Source of the DNA: UBA4742 sp002403895
GTDB taxonomy: Bacteria; Actinomycetota; Acidimicrobiia; Acidimicrobiales; Acidimicrobilacustridaceae
Assembly (NCBI GenBank): GCA_036823295.1
Contig: DAISGD010000042.1
Location: 1 to 28,192, forward strand
DNA length: 28,192 nt
Reading direction: 5' to 3'
In this document: piece after piece, positions 1 to 7,819 of the stretch
How the letters are laid out: the number at the start of each line of letters is the position of its first letter
Position numbering within the stretch: position 1 is the first letter of the stretch
Made by a program: the position numbers and the translations under genes
The notes under the pieces: model-generated
Told to the model about the DNA's origin: nothing
What the model saw: the letters and a program-made list of their open reading frames with translations, nothing else
The model's database searches: none

Positions 1-33
1 CTCACCGGCGATGGTCGCCAAGCTGCTCGATAG
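1..33 (+). CDS. Possible 3' end of an unidentified gene
   Basis: Frame 1 from the left edge reads LTGDGRQAAR and stops at TAG 31-33, eleven bases before a hairpin with a T run. The terminator implies that a plus-strand transcript ends here. Ten residues are too few to identify a family. Another frame stays open to about position 88, past the terminator, so the choice of frame rests only on the terminator position. Confidence 0.25.
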   Translation, partial: LTGDGRQAAR

Positions 34-43
34 GCCGAGGATC

Positions 44-72
44 ACCGCGCAATGTTGTCGCGGTCCTTTTTT
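44..72 (+). terminator. Intrinsic terminator at left edge
   Basis: The stem ACCGCG (44-49) pairs perfectly with CGCGGT (59-64) across a 9-nt loop and is followed by CC and six T. This is the classic rho-independent layout on the plus strand and would end transcription of a gene lying mostly outside the window. It also separates that gene from the minus-strand gene ending at 167. Confidence 0.6.
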
Positions 73-166
73 CCGGATCGGAGATTGAGTGTTCCCGCTT
101 GGTGTCCCAGTGGGCGGAGGTGATCACGCTGCTCACTGTCCTGCGTAGGAAACGCGTGCGGATCGT

Positions 167-787
167 CTAGCTGCGGGATCTGAGCGTTTCGACTCCGGGG
201 CCTTCGCAGTCGTCGAGTGCGCCCTTCCGGCCGACCATCGCGAGGATCAGCGACATGCACGGTCCGCGCACTTCCGGACCTGCGCCGGCCGACCAGTCGA
301 CATCGGTGGCTTCGAGCTTCAGCCCTTCGAGCCGTTTCTTCGCGCGCAGGGGCGCGCCGGTCTTCTTGTAGAGCTCGGCGAGCGTGGTGAGATGCTCGGC
401 CGGATGGTCACCTTTCGCGCCGAGCGGACGGCGGATGTCTTCGCCGTGGACCATGATCTCGCCGAGGGCGACGTACGCCGGTCCGGGCGGCTTGCGGTTG
501 CTGTCGATGACGGCGTCGTAGCGCGCTCGCACCTCGGCGGGTGAGCCCTTGGCGTACTGCCGGAGGTCGCCGTCGACGAACTTGTCGAACTTGAAGCCCG
601 TACGGATGAACCCGCCGAAGAAGTGGGGGGCCGTGATGTTGCCGGCCGCGGTGAGATGCCCCACGACTTCTTGCACGTTCCATTTGTCGCACCACGTCGG
701 CGCGGTCCACTCTTCGGGCGTGAGGGTGTTGAGGAACTCGGCAAGCGAGCGCCGCTCGGCGTGGACCATCGGCATCAGATCAGCCAT
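167..787 (-). CDS. Mycothiol-dependent maleylpyruvate isomerase family protein (DinB-like)
   Basis: 206 residues, about the family length (TIGR03083-type, MDMPI N-terminal/DinB four-helix fold). The start is the ATG at 787 (MADLMPM); the frame is open upstream, but that part carries HTH-remnant sequence, not this family. The likely metal ligands are visible: His44 in VVGHLTAA, and Glu110 and His114 in GEIMVHGEDIRRPLG, the latter being the family signature. Members are metal-dependent enzymes that use mycothiol in isomerisation or S-transfer; the substrate cannot be predicted. It lies downstream of, and on the same strand as, the cyclase/HTH group, and the frame of the second half of the broken HTH gene runs into it without a stop, so the decayed gene may have become its leader. 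Confidence 0.85.
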   Translation of the reverse strand: MADLMPMVHAERRSLAEFLNTLTPEEWTAPTWCDKWNVQEVVGHLTAAGNITAPHFFGGFIRTGFKFDKFVDGDLRQYAKGSPAEVRARYDAVIDSNRKPPGPAYVALGEIMVHGEDIRRPLGAKGDHPAEHLTTLAELYKKTGAPLRAKKRLEGLKLEATDVDWSAGAGPEVRGPCMSLILAMVGRKGALDDCEGPGVETLRSRS

Positions 788-797
788 CGCAATCAGC

Positions 798-1226
798 CTA
801 TGTCGATTGTTTCGAAGGCGTCGACTGTCCCGCCGCTGGTTGCCAACATCGATGACCGCGGCGTCGAGCGAACCGAACCAGCCGATCCGCTGCTCCATCA
901 CGGCCGTCTGCGCGGCTTCCGTCTCGGCCATGGCGCCGGCTTGGTGGCGGCGGGCGGCATTCTCGGTGTCGGGCTGGTTCATCTTGCGGTGGTTCACGCG
1001 TCGTGGCCCGCCCCCGATGTTCAAGGTGTGCAGCTACCGTCCGTCGGTGAATGCCGAACTCGGAGGCGAGGTCGCCAAGCGAGCGTCCGGCCTGATAGGT
1101 GGCTATGAGCTTGTCGATCTCCGACTCATGCAAGCGGCGCTGGATCGGTAGCCGGTCGCTCCGCTGCAAGTCCTCACGTGGGTGGGCTGGATCACGGCCC
1201 TCCTGCTCGATCAGCGGGGGAAGCAC
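798..1226 (-). pseudogene. Orphan resolvase-type helix-turn-helix protein, frameshifted
   Basis: From the GTG at 1226 the protein contains a clear resolvase-like HTH (residues about 28-72): the stretch ESEIDKLIATYQAG is followed by LASEFGIHRRTVAAHL. Proteins of this type often carry a second HTH. Here the second repeat (RKMNQPDTENAARRHQAG, later QRIGWF and GNQRRDSRR) appears in the next frame, the one that continues into the isomerase gene. Dropping one base from the C5 run at 1011-1015 joins the frames. It has no catalytic recombinase domain, so DNA binding is its only likely function. It starts 24 nt after the stop of the cyclase gene. The second repeat is weak, so a natural one-HTH protein ending at 798 is possible. 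Confidence 0.5.
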
Positions 1227-1250
1227 AGCGTTTGAAAGCCGTCCCAGACG

Positions 1251-4200
1251 TCATGGTCCTGCGGAGGCCAGCCCAGCTGAGGCGGCGGCCAGCTCTCGCA
1301 TGCCGAACCGCTCAGCCGCGGCCTGCGAGGAGGCCGCCGCCGCGGCTGATTGGCCGGCGTCGCCCTTCGCGAGCAACGCGCGCGCCAGCCAGTAGCGCGT
1401 CCTGGCTGCGAGGGCACCGAAGCCGCAGCGCTCCTCGAGCTCGAGCGCCCTTTCGAGATGGTCGACGCTCTCGTCGACGCGCCCCGTCGTCAGCAACAGC
1501 TGGCCGATGGCGCGGTCAGCGGCGCCCTCGACTATGTAGGCCACCCCGGTTGTCACCAGCAGCCCCGAATAGGGCTCGGCGATGACGAGTAGGTCGGAAG
1601 CCCGCTCGGCGTCGCGCAGGGAGGCGACGGCTTCGCACAGCGAGTGGATGGCGAGTGGCCGGAACGCGTTGCCCGGCAGCTGGGCGAAGCCGTCGGCCGA
1701 CAGCGCGGCGACGTGCGCCTCGACCCCGTCACTCGATCCGGCTCGTGCGAGCACGGCCGCCAGCACCGCCTGCCACGCCGTCATCGAGGGGACGGCCTCG
1801 ACGAACCTGCGCAGCGGGGGCACGACCTCGTCGAGGCGCCCCTCAGCGATCCGGATGGCGCTCAGGAGGTGTTGGCGGCCAAGCATCAACGCCCCCTCGC
1901 CGATCATCGCGGCAGCGCTCGCTTTGGCCTCCGAGAAGCGTCCCTCGGCCAGGCCGATGCCGGCCTCCAGGCCGTGAAGGGACCAGTCCCAAAACATGTT
2001 GTGCTTGGTGCGGACACCCTGCTCGTACTCACGGCGAAGCTCGTCGAATTGCTCGCGGTCACCTTGTTCGAGCGCGAGCCGCGCCAGCTCGCGCGTCAGG
2101 TAGAGCACCTCTACCCAGTGCAGCGGCACCCCGGTGGCGGGTCTCGCGATGGCGAGCGCCCGACGGATCAGTGCCTCGACCTCGGCCGGGCGGCCCTTGC
2201 CCTGCAGCACGATCGCCCCCGTACGCAGCGCCAGACATGATGTCTCGCGGTCCTCCAGCCGGTCAGCAACCGCCATGGCCTCCCGGGACAATGCCTCGGC
2301 GTCGTCGAGCCGATCCCATCCCCCCAGCTGCGAGACCAACCGGCTGATGAGCTGGACCTTGAGAAGCGAATCGGTTCCCGCGAGCCGATCCAGCGCCTCG
2401 TAGCACAGACCGGCCACCTCGTCGTCGTAGGTACCGACCCGCAGTGGCCCGGCGTAGTTGCTCGCCGCCAGGGCCAGCCTGTCGTCAAGACCAGCCCGTC
2501 GAGCCACATCGGCGGCGGCCAGCAGGTCGTGCCGCCCGTCGGCACCGAACGGCGCCAGAGCCCATTGAGCGACACCCCGACCGACCAACGCGTCCGCGCG
2601 AAGCCCGGAATCGTCGGCACCGGGGAGGTCGAGCAACTCGATCGCCCGCGAGTAACTAACGACCGCGTCCTCGTTAGCGGCCACCTCCTCCTGCTCGACG
2701 CCGGCTGCGATGAGTGACGCCGCGGCCGTGCCAGCGTGCCCCGCCAGCACGCCCTCGTAAAGATGCGCGGCGACGACCGTCGCGGGCGCACCAGCTTCAG
2801 CCAGAGCCACCCCGACCCGCCAGTGCAGCTGCACCCGACGGGTCGACGACAGTTCGCCTTCCAGGGTCTGGCGGATCAGCGCATGCCGGAACGCGACCAG
2901 CCCCGGACTGACCTCGACCACCAACCCGGCTTGGAGCGCTTCGTCGAGGGAATCGAGCAACGAGCCCGGATCACCGGCGCCGATCGCCTGGACCAGCCCG
3001 AGCTCGAACTCCCGCCCGATTACCGCTCCCACCAGAAGTGCGTCGTTCGCTTCGCTCGACAGTCGCGACAGGCGCCGCCCCACCACCTCGCGCACCCCTT
3101 CGGGTATGCCGATCTCGCCGATGGGAGCGTCGCTGACCCAGCCGCCGTCGGCGCCCTCATGCAATGATCCGATCTCGACGAGGTGGTCGATCACCTCCTC
3201 GACGAAGAACGGGTTGCCGCTCGTCTCGGCGTGAACGGCATCGACAAGGGGACCGGAGGTCCCGCCGCCGACCTGGGCCGAGATCAGCGCGTCGACACCG
3301 TCGCGGCTCAGGCCGTCGAGCGAGACGCGAGTCACCAGCCGGTCACGGCGGAGATCGGCCAGAACCTCGGCCAGAGGGTGGGTCCGCGACAGATCGGTGT
3401 CACGGTAGGTGGCCACCACGGCGATCGGGGCCGGACGCTCGGATCGCACAAGATGCCGGACCAGCAACAGGGTGGAGCGGTCAGCCCAGTGGAGGTCGTC
3501 GAGGATGACGAGGACTAGACGATCGCGCGCCAGAGCACGGAACATCGCGTCGACGGCCTCGAAGAGCGCGAGGCGTCCCGTCTCGCCGTCGGCCTGGTTG
3601 CCCCCCAATTCGGGTACCAGGACGGCCAGCTCGTCGAAAGCCGGGCCGACCATCTCGGCCAGGCCCTCGCGACCGAGGGCATCGAAGGCCTGGCGGACCG
3701 CCTCGATGAACGGCTGGTAGGGCACCTCGACTCCCTCGTCGCAGCCCCCGAACAGCACGGTCGCGCCGGCGTCGCCCATCCGCCGGGCGAACTCGGCCAC
3801 CAGCCGCGTCTTGCCTATGCCCGGCTCGCCCGACACGGCGACGAGGGCACGCCCACCCGATTCGACGGCGCGCCCCACGGCCGCCAGCTCCGCGTCGCGG
3901 CTCACGAACGGCCGGTCGCGCGCAGCGGCGAGGCGGTTCGGGAACGGAATCGGACTAGCCAGGGCCACCTCGGCCCATCGCAGCTCGCAGGCCGGGACAG
4001 CCTCGGGGAGCCCCTTGAGATCGAGCGCCCCGACCGCCACGAGCACATCGGCGTGGCTCGCCGCGGTCAACAGCCGGATGACGTCGCTGACCAGCACCTG
4101 GCCGGCATCGGCCGCCCCACACAGTCGGGCCGCCGTCACCACTGGTATCCCGAACGCGTCACCGTCCTCGGTCCGCGTCACCTCGCCAACGGCCACACCG

Positions 4201-4481
4201 ACGCGTAGCCCAACCGGCTCACTGTTGCCCGAAACCCCGAGGCGGGCCGAGCGCTGCATGACCGCGGCCGCGTCGAGCGCCGCGCTCGCTGAGGGAAACA
4301 CGGCCATGATCCCATCGCCCATGTTCTTGACCAGCTGGCCGCCGGCCTCGGTGACAGCCCGACCGAGCGACGCGAAATGGTCGACGCGCTGGGCCTCGGC
4401 GGCTGTGACGCCAAGACGCGCCGCCGTCTCGGTCGAGCCGGCCAGGTCGGTGAACAGCACCGTGGTCACCTCGGTCGCCAC
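1251..4481 (-). CDS. Class III adenylate/guanylate cyclase-domain protein with AAA ATPase and TPR-like region
   Basis: 1076 residues from a GTG start at 4481, chosen because GGGGAGG lies 5 nt upstream and the protein then begins directly with the cyclase domain; the frame is open back to 4574. Residues 5-170 are a class III cyclase: metal Asp12 (LFTDLAGST) and Asp56 (NMGDGIMAVF), purine-specifying Lys52, and Arg119 in TAARL. The usual Asn of the V-N-x-A-A-R motif is Val. Residues 190-540 are an AAA_16/LuxR-type ATPase with Walker A SGEPGIGKT (217-225) and Walker B VILDDLHWAD (Asp328-Asp329). The remainder is helical and TPR-like and lacks a C-terminal LuxR HTH. Such cytoplasmic proteins are thought to be signal-responsive regulators; the ligand is unknown. 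An orphan HTH gene lies close on each side. Confidence 0.85.
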   Translation of the reverse strand: MATEVTTVLFTDLAGSTETAARLGVTAAEAQRVDHFASLGRAVTEAGGQLVKNMGDGIMAVFPSASAALDAAAVMQRSARLGVSGNSEPVGLRVGVAVGEVTRTEDGDAFGIPVVTAARLCGAADAGQVLVSDVIRLLTAASHADVLVAVGALDLKGLPEAVPACELRWAEVALASPIPFPNRLAAARDRPFVSRDAELAAVGRAVESGGRALVAVSGEPGIGKTRLVAEFARRMGDAGATVLFGGCDEGVEVPYQPFIEAVRQAFDALGREGLAEMVGPAFDELAVLVPELGGNQADGETGRLALFEAVDAMFRALARDRLVLVILDDLHWADRSTLLLVRHLVRSERPAPIAVVATYRDTDLSRTHPLAEVLADLRRDRLVTRVSLDGLSRDGVDALISAQVGGGTSGPLVDAVHAETSGNPFFVEEVIDHLVEIGSLHEGADGGWVSDAPIGEIGIPEGVREVVGRRLSRLSSEANDALLVGAVIGREFELGLVQAIGAGDPGSLLDSLDEALQAGLVVEVSPGLVAFRHALIRQTLEGELSSTRRVQLHWRVGVALAEAGAPATVVAAHLYEGVLAGHAGTAAASLIAAGVEQEEVAANEDAVVSYSRAIELLDLPGADDSGLRADALVGRGVAQWALAPFGADGRHDLLAAADVARRAGLDDRLALAASNYAGPLRVGTYDDEVAGLCYEALDRLAGTDSLLKVQLISRLVSQLGGWDRLDDAEALSREAMAVADRLEDRETSCLALRTGAIVLQGKGRPAEVEALIRRALAIARPATGVPLHWVEVLYLTRELARLALEQGDREQFDELRREYEQGVRTKHNMFWDWSLHGLEAGIGLAEGRFSEAKASAAAMIGEGALMLGRQHLLSAIRIAEGRLDEVVPPLRRFVEAVPSMTAWQAVLAAVLARAGSSDGVEAHVAALSADGFAQLPGNAFRPLAIHSLCEAVASLRDAERASDLLVIAEPYSGLLVTTGVAYIVEGAADRAIGQLLLTTGRVDESVDHLERALELEERCGFGALAARTRYWLARALLAKGDAGQSAAAAASSQAAAERFGMRELAAASAGLASAGP

Positions 4482-4491
4482 AGCACCTCCC

Positions 4492-4764
4492 CTAGTCGAT
4501 CCCGTGCAGCCTTCGGCCCACACCCATCGATGACGCCTCACCACGCCGGCAAGGGCCCGGTCTGCCCGGGACATTTGTGTAAGCGGCGACTTGTCGGCGG
4601 TGGAGGTGGGTCGTCACGTTGGTCCGGTGGACGCCGAACCGCTCGGCGAGCTGATCGACGCGGTCGCCAGCGCGGTACGCGGCGACCAACTCATCCACCT
4701 GGGCCCTCATCCGCCTGGGTCGGGCTTCGGACCGGACCGCTCGTTCTGGGTGACGGACTGACAT
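4492..4764 (-). CDS. Orphan resolvase-type helix-turn-helix protein
   Basis: 90 residues from the ATG at 4764; a TTG at 4770 is an alternative. The core is a single resolvase-like HTH: VDELVAAYRAGDRVDQLAERF, cut by GVHRTNVTTHL as the recognition helix. About 18 of 41 aligned residues match the HTH copy at 798-1226. The tail after the HTH is not recognisable. No recombinase catalytic domain is present, so it is either a small DNA-binding protein or a relic of a serine recombinase. It ends 10 nt before the GTG of the cyclase gene, so the two could be co-transcribed, and it starts just after the stop of the VOC gene on the same strand. Confidence 0.5.
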   Translation of the reverse strand: MSVRHPERAVRSEARPRRMRAQVDELVAAYRAGDRVDQLAERFGVHRTNVTTHLHRRQVAAYTNVPGRPGPCRRGEASSMGVGRRLHGID

Positions 4765-4770
4765 CTCCAA

Positions 4771-5256
4771 TCACCGGCGACGCCCGGCTCCGGCTGCCGC
4801 GGCCTCCAGTTGGGCTATGTCGAGCTTGATCATCTTCAACATGGCCTGCATCACCCGGTTGGCCCGTTCGTGGTCGGGGTCGCTCATCAGTTCGCCCAGC
4901 CGGGTGGGCACGATCTGCCACGACACCCCGAAGCGGTCGGTGAGCCATCCGCATTGCGACGGCGCTCCGCCCTCGAGCAGGCGGTCCCAATAGTGGTCGA
5001 GCTCCTCTTGGGTCTCGCAGTTGACCACGAAGGAGATGGCCGGTGTGAACTGGAACGCCGGCCCCCCGTTGAGCGCCATGAAAGGCCGGCCGTCGAGCTC
5101 GAAGCTCAGCGTGAGGGTGGTGCCCTCTTCGCCCGGCGTGTCGGGGCCGTACTCGCTGCCCGTGAGCCGCCTCGAGTTGGGGAAGATCGAGAGGTAGTGG
5201 TCGACGGCCTCGTCCGCGTTGCCGTCGAACCACAGGCAGGGCGTGATGTCGGTCAT
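4771..5256 (-). CDS. PhnB-like VOC family protein (3-demethylubiquinone methyltransferase-like fold)
   Basis: 161 residues from ATG 5256; the upstream part of the frame overlaps an opposite-strand gene fragment and was rejected. The sequence begins MTDITPCLWFDGNADEAVDHY, with FPNS, FELDGRPFMALNGG, PAISFVVNC and DRFGVSWQIVP, all signatures of the PhnB/3-dmu-9_3-mt branch of the vicinal oxygen chelate fold. Despite the old methyltransferase label, these are metal-fold proteins of mostly unknown activity; the C-terminal RVMQAMLKMIKLDIAQLEAA helix is typical. It sits among small stand-alone metabolic genes and remnants, and no pathway can be read from the context. Confidence 0.9.
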   Translation of the reverse strand: MTDITPCLWFDGNADEAVDHYLSIFPNSRRLTGSEYGPDTPGEEGTTLTLSFELDGRPFMALNGGPAFQFTPAISFVVNCETQEELDHYWDRLLEGGAPSQCGWLTDRFGVSWQIVPTRLGELMSDPDHERANRVMQAMLKMIKLDIAQLEAAAAGAGRRR

Positions 5257-5265
5257 TGCCGCATC

Positions 5266-5424
5266 GTAGATGCGGGCGCCGACTTGCTGGGCCGGGTGAC
5301 CTACGACGGGTTCTCCCACGGCTGGCCCAGCGTCGGAGGCGAGTTCGGCGACAAGATGAATTCGATGCCTAAGCACGTGGCATCCACGACGTTGCGGGAT
5401 CCGCAGTGGAACGCGACCCTGAGC
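5266..5424 (+). pseudogene. Fragment of a dihydrofolate reductase (RibD C-terminal) family gene
   Basis: The plus frame encodes GADLLGRVTYDGFSHGWPSV, then EFGDKMNSMPKHVASTTL and DPQWNATL. This is the central part of the bacterial DHFR/RibD_C family (usual pattern LLGRxTYxxFxxxWP...KxVxSxTLxxPxWN). Both the first roughly 35-50 residues and the C-terminal half are missing, and the fragment is wedged between two minus-strand genes whose coding ends it touches or approaches. It has no start codon or RBS of its own. It is best read as a deletion relic; the sequence match is by eye. Confidence 0.6.
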
Positions 5425-5816
5425 TACGACCAGAACTCGTCGAAGTGGTATGTGTCGTCGTGGTAGACGGTCACCTCGGTGATCTTGCCGCAGTGAATCT
5501 CAAACTCGACGGCACTCGACATGTCGAGCTCGCGGTCGGCACGGCGGGCGGTCTCCTCCTGTAGAGCGACCGCCCTTTCGGGCGTCGCCAAGACGTCGAT
5601 CAGCTCCATCGTGAAGGTGCCGTCGCTGAGGTCCCGCAGCTTCGAGAGGAACTCGGCGACGCCTTGGTGACCCTCGTAGTCGCCTCCCAGCGGGCTGCGG
5701 CCGGGCTCATGCCATACGACGGTATCCACCATGAGGTCGCGCAATGCGTCAAGATCCCCGGCGGCGAACGACGCGTAGCCACGCCGGATCAGCCGGACGT
5801 TCGGATGCTCGGTCAT
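5424..5816 (-). CDS. SnoaL-like (NTF2 superfamily) protein
   Basis: 130 residues from ATG 5816, supported by AGGGAGGGG just upstream; a further 14 codons upstream are open but lack an RBS. NTF2-fold features: an N-terminal helix (NVRLIRRGYASFAAGDLDAL), TVVWHEPGRSPLGGDYEGHQGV, and a C-terminal strand ending KITEVTVYHDDTYHFDEFW. The family includes polyketide cyclases, limonene epoxide hydrolases and ketosteroid isomerases, but most short members like this one have no assigned reaction. The gene stands alone; the DHFR remnant lies immediately downstream. Confidence 0.85.
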   Translation of the reverse strand: MTEHPNVRLIRRGYASFAAGDLDALRDLMVDTVVWHEPGRSPLGGDYEGHQGVAEFLSKLRDLSDGTFTMELIDVLATPERAVALQEETARRADRELDMSSAVEFEIHCGKITEVTVYHDDTYHFDEFWS

Positions 5817-6173
5817 CGCACCCCTCCCTTCAGACGGATCTCCTGAACTGATCATCACACCTCTGGTGCGGACAGACCAGGGTCGAAGGTCACGTAGAGG
5901 GTCACGCGGAGTCGAGCGACGGGGCCGAACTTCTCCACACGAGGATCTCGGGCCTCTGCCGCGTTACCCGGCGCCGAGGCGTGAGGGTGCCGAGAACTCG
6001 CCCGAGCGCGTCTATCCCGACGGGCTTGATCCTCGAATCAATGCCGTGCGATGAGGTTCGCATCACCCGGACCCGGAGGCTCGGATGGCGTTCGACGCGA
6101 ATCGACCCCCGCGCAACCGTGGCGGACTGGAGCGGGGGTCGAATCGGTGAGAATAGCGGGATGTTCGAGGCGT
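5817..6173. other. Intergenic stretch without a recognisable gene
   Basis: I see no convincing coding signal on either strand here. The long minus-strand frame through it is an arginine-rich reading of noncoding or opposite-frame DNA. The only notable element is the GC-rich inverted repeat at 6102-6142, described separately. Confidence 0.5.
6102..6142. terminator. GC-rich hairpin; copy 1 of a shared inverted repeat
   Basis: TCGACCCCCGC (6102-6112) pairs perfectly with GCGGGGGTCGA (6132-6142) over a 19-nt loop, and three further pairs form beyond one mismatch. It lies 32 nt beyond the end of the minus-strand DUF7144 gene and could terminate it, although no T run follows on that strand. Nearly the same arms recur at 26562-26603. 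Confidence 0.45.
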
Positions 6174-6570
6174 TCAGCTCTTGGCTTCTCGGCCGTGGGC
6201 CACCAGCGCGTAGATCACGAGGACCTCGAGGGTCATCACGACGAGTCACCAGATCGGGTAGGCGGGAAGCACCAGGAAGTTCACGATCAGGCTGAGGGCG
6301 GCGACGATGACGCCGATGGTGCGGGCGAGGATGTTGCCGGTCATCACCCCGACCCCGGGCAAGGCCACCACGCCGCCGAGGATCAGGTGGACCCAGCCCC
6401 AAGATGTCATGTCGAGGTAGACGACACCTCGGGCTCCCCAAGCGACCCACTGGTCGTTGAGGAGCGCGACCAATCCGTAGATGGCGTTGGAGGATGCCGG
6501 CCATCACCAACACAATGCCGCCGAAATAGATCCAACCGACCCAGCCTGTGGGCTCTGCTCGCTGTTCCAT
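6174..6570 (-). pseudogene. DUF7144 family four-helix membrane protein, broken by a frameshift and a stop codon
   Basis: ATG 6570 starts MEQRAEPTGWVGWIYFGG and a first membrane helix; the frame is then lost. Removing one base near 6489-6491 (a C in the minus-strand CTCC) restores NAIYGLVALLNDQW, followed by YLDMTSWGWVHLILGG, a third helix, then FLVLPAYPIW. There an in-frame TGA (6246-6248) interrupts it, after which LVVMTLEVLVIYALVAHGRE continues in frame to a normal stop at 6174-6176. The joined product of about 131 residues matches actinobacterial DUF7144 proteins (four helices, WGWVHL motif, function unknown). Two independent lesions favour real decay over a single sequencing error. Confidence 0.7.
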
Positions 6571-6784
6571 GGACTGCCTCCAGTCGTTCGTTTTCGGGAA
6601 TCTGACCAGCGCTCCAGGTTTGCAGCCCGGTGCGAGTTGGGCGCGGATCGCAGCGCTAGCGTCGAAGACGAGGCCCTTGACCGCGAGCAGCTCGGGCTCC
6701 GGACCATCGAGCAGGCCTACGCTGAGCTCGACCGCCGTTTCGTCGGTCAGCCCCGCCGCTCGGCGTCGTGACCCCGGAGGACCC

Positions 6785-7597
6785 ATGCTCGACATCCGCC
6801 CCCTCACCCCGACCATCGGCGCCGAGATCCACGGCATCGACCTCGCTCATCTGTGCGACGACGGGACCTGGGCCGAGCTCGACAAGGCGTTCATCCAACA
6901 CAAGGTGCTGTTCTTCCGCGACCAGCACATCACGACCGACCAGCACGTCGAGTTCTGCCGCCAGTTCGGCGAGCTCGAGGTGCACCCCTTCGTGCCCTCC
7001 AAGAAGGGCTACCCCGAAGTCATGGGGCTCATCAGCAACGAGGCCCGCCCGGGCAACGAGAACACCTGGCACAGCGATGTGACCTGGCGCCAGGAACCCT
7101 CGCTCGGCTCCATGCTGCGTGCCATCGAACTGCCCGACAACGGCGGCGACACGCTCTTCGCCGACATGGAAGCCGCCTTCAACGGGCTCGACCAGCAGAC
7201 ACGCGAGCGACTGGTCGGTCTGGTCGCCGTGCACGACTTCACCCGCGTGTTCGGGTCGGGCAAGACGCCAGATCAGCTCGCCGATCTGCGGCAGAAGTAT
7301 CCGCCTGCCGAGCACCCCGTGATGCGCACTCACCCGGTCACCGGTCGGTTGTCGATCTACGTCAACGCCGCCTTCACCTCCCACATCGTCGGCATGGCGA
7401 GCGACGAGAGTGCGGCGTTGCTCGCACTGCTCTATCGGCAGGCGACCATCCCCGAGTACCAATGCCGCTTCCGCTGGGCCCCGGACTCGTTCGCGTTGTG
7501 GGACAACCGTTGCGCACAGCACTACGCCGTCAGCGACTACTGGCCTGCCACGCGGCGGATGGAGCGGGTCACGATCGCCGGCGACCGACCCTGCTGA
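6785..7597 (+). CDS. TauD/TfdA family Fe(II)/2-oxoglutarate-dependent dioxygenase
   Basis: 270 residues from ATG 6785, with GGAGG five bases upstream. The 2-His-1-carboxylate iron triad is visible: His96 and Asp98 in NTWHSDVTW, and His246 in CAQHYAVSDYW. Arg257/258 or Arg261 (ATRRMERVTI) is the likely 2-oxoglutarate clamp. The start IRPLTPTIGAEIHGIDL and the FFRDQ motif are typical of the TauD subgroup, which releases sulfite from taurine or alkyl-sulfonates, or hydroxylates related substrates. With no sulfonate transporter or other pathway gene nearby, the substrate cannot be set. A remnant of a second, PhyH-type oxygenase lies downstream on the other strand. Confidence 0.9.
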   Translation: MLDIRPLTPTIGAEIHGIDLAHLCDDGTWAELDKAFIQHKVLFFRDQHITTDQHVEFCRQFGELEVHPFVPSKKGYPEVMGLISNEARPGNENTWHSDVTWRQEPSLGSMLRAIELPDNGGDTLFADMEAAFNGLDQQTRERLVGLVAVHDFTRVFGSGKTPDQLADLRQKYPPAEHPVMRTHPVTGRLSIYVNAAFTSHIVGMASDESAALLALLYRQATIPEYQCRFRWAPDSFALWDNRCAQHYAVSDYWPATRRMERVTIAGDRPC

Positions 7598-7639
7598 CGA
7601 TCGGTGCCAGCGGTCCCCGAGACCCCGGATGCGCCCCGG

Positions 7640-7790
7640 GATTCGGATACGCCGACCACGACCAGGCCAGCAGTGCCTTCGTCGAGGTGCTCGCCCGCCT
7701 CCTTCAGATCCTTGCGGCTCCTGCCGGCCGCAGCGTGGCCGGCGATCGAACCCAGCAACGCGCCGCCTGCCGCGGTCCCTACCAGCAGGC
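7640..7790 (-). pseudogene. C-terminal remnant of a DUF1269-like protein
   Basis: The minus frame reads TGLLVGTAAGGALLGSIAGH, then AAAGRSRKDLKEAGEHLDEG and TAGLVVVG. This is the Gly/Ala-rich membrane segment followed by the 'S-x-x-D-L-K-E-x-G-x-x-L-D-E-G-x-A-x-L-V-V-V' end seen in DUF1269-type proteins. No N-terminal half is present, and after VVVG the sequence stops resembling the family and runs into the 3' end of the dioxygenase gene. No start or RBS is apparent. The identification is by motif and is moderate. Confidence 0.45.
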
Positions 7791-7819
7791 CCGTGCATGA
7801 GCCGTCGGACGCGGGCGTC

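Noticed and set aside
5902..6837. Long minus-strand open frame of 311 codons
   Set aside because: It only contains the first 35 or so residues of the DUF7144 gene; the rest is arginine/proline-rich shadow of noncoding or other-frame DNA.
6656..7798. Minus-strand open frame of 380 codons
   Set aside because: Antisense shadow of the TauD-type dioxygenase gene, which has the RBS and the iron-binding motif.
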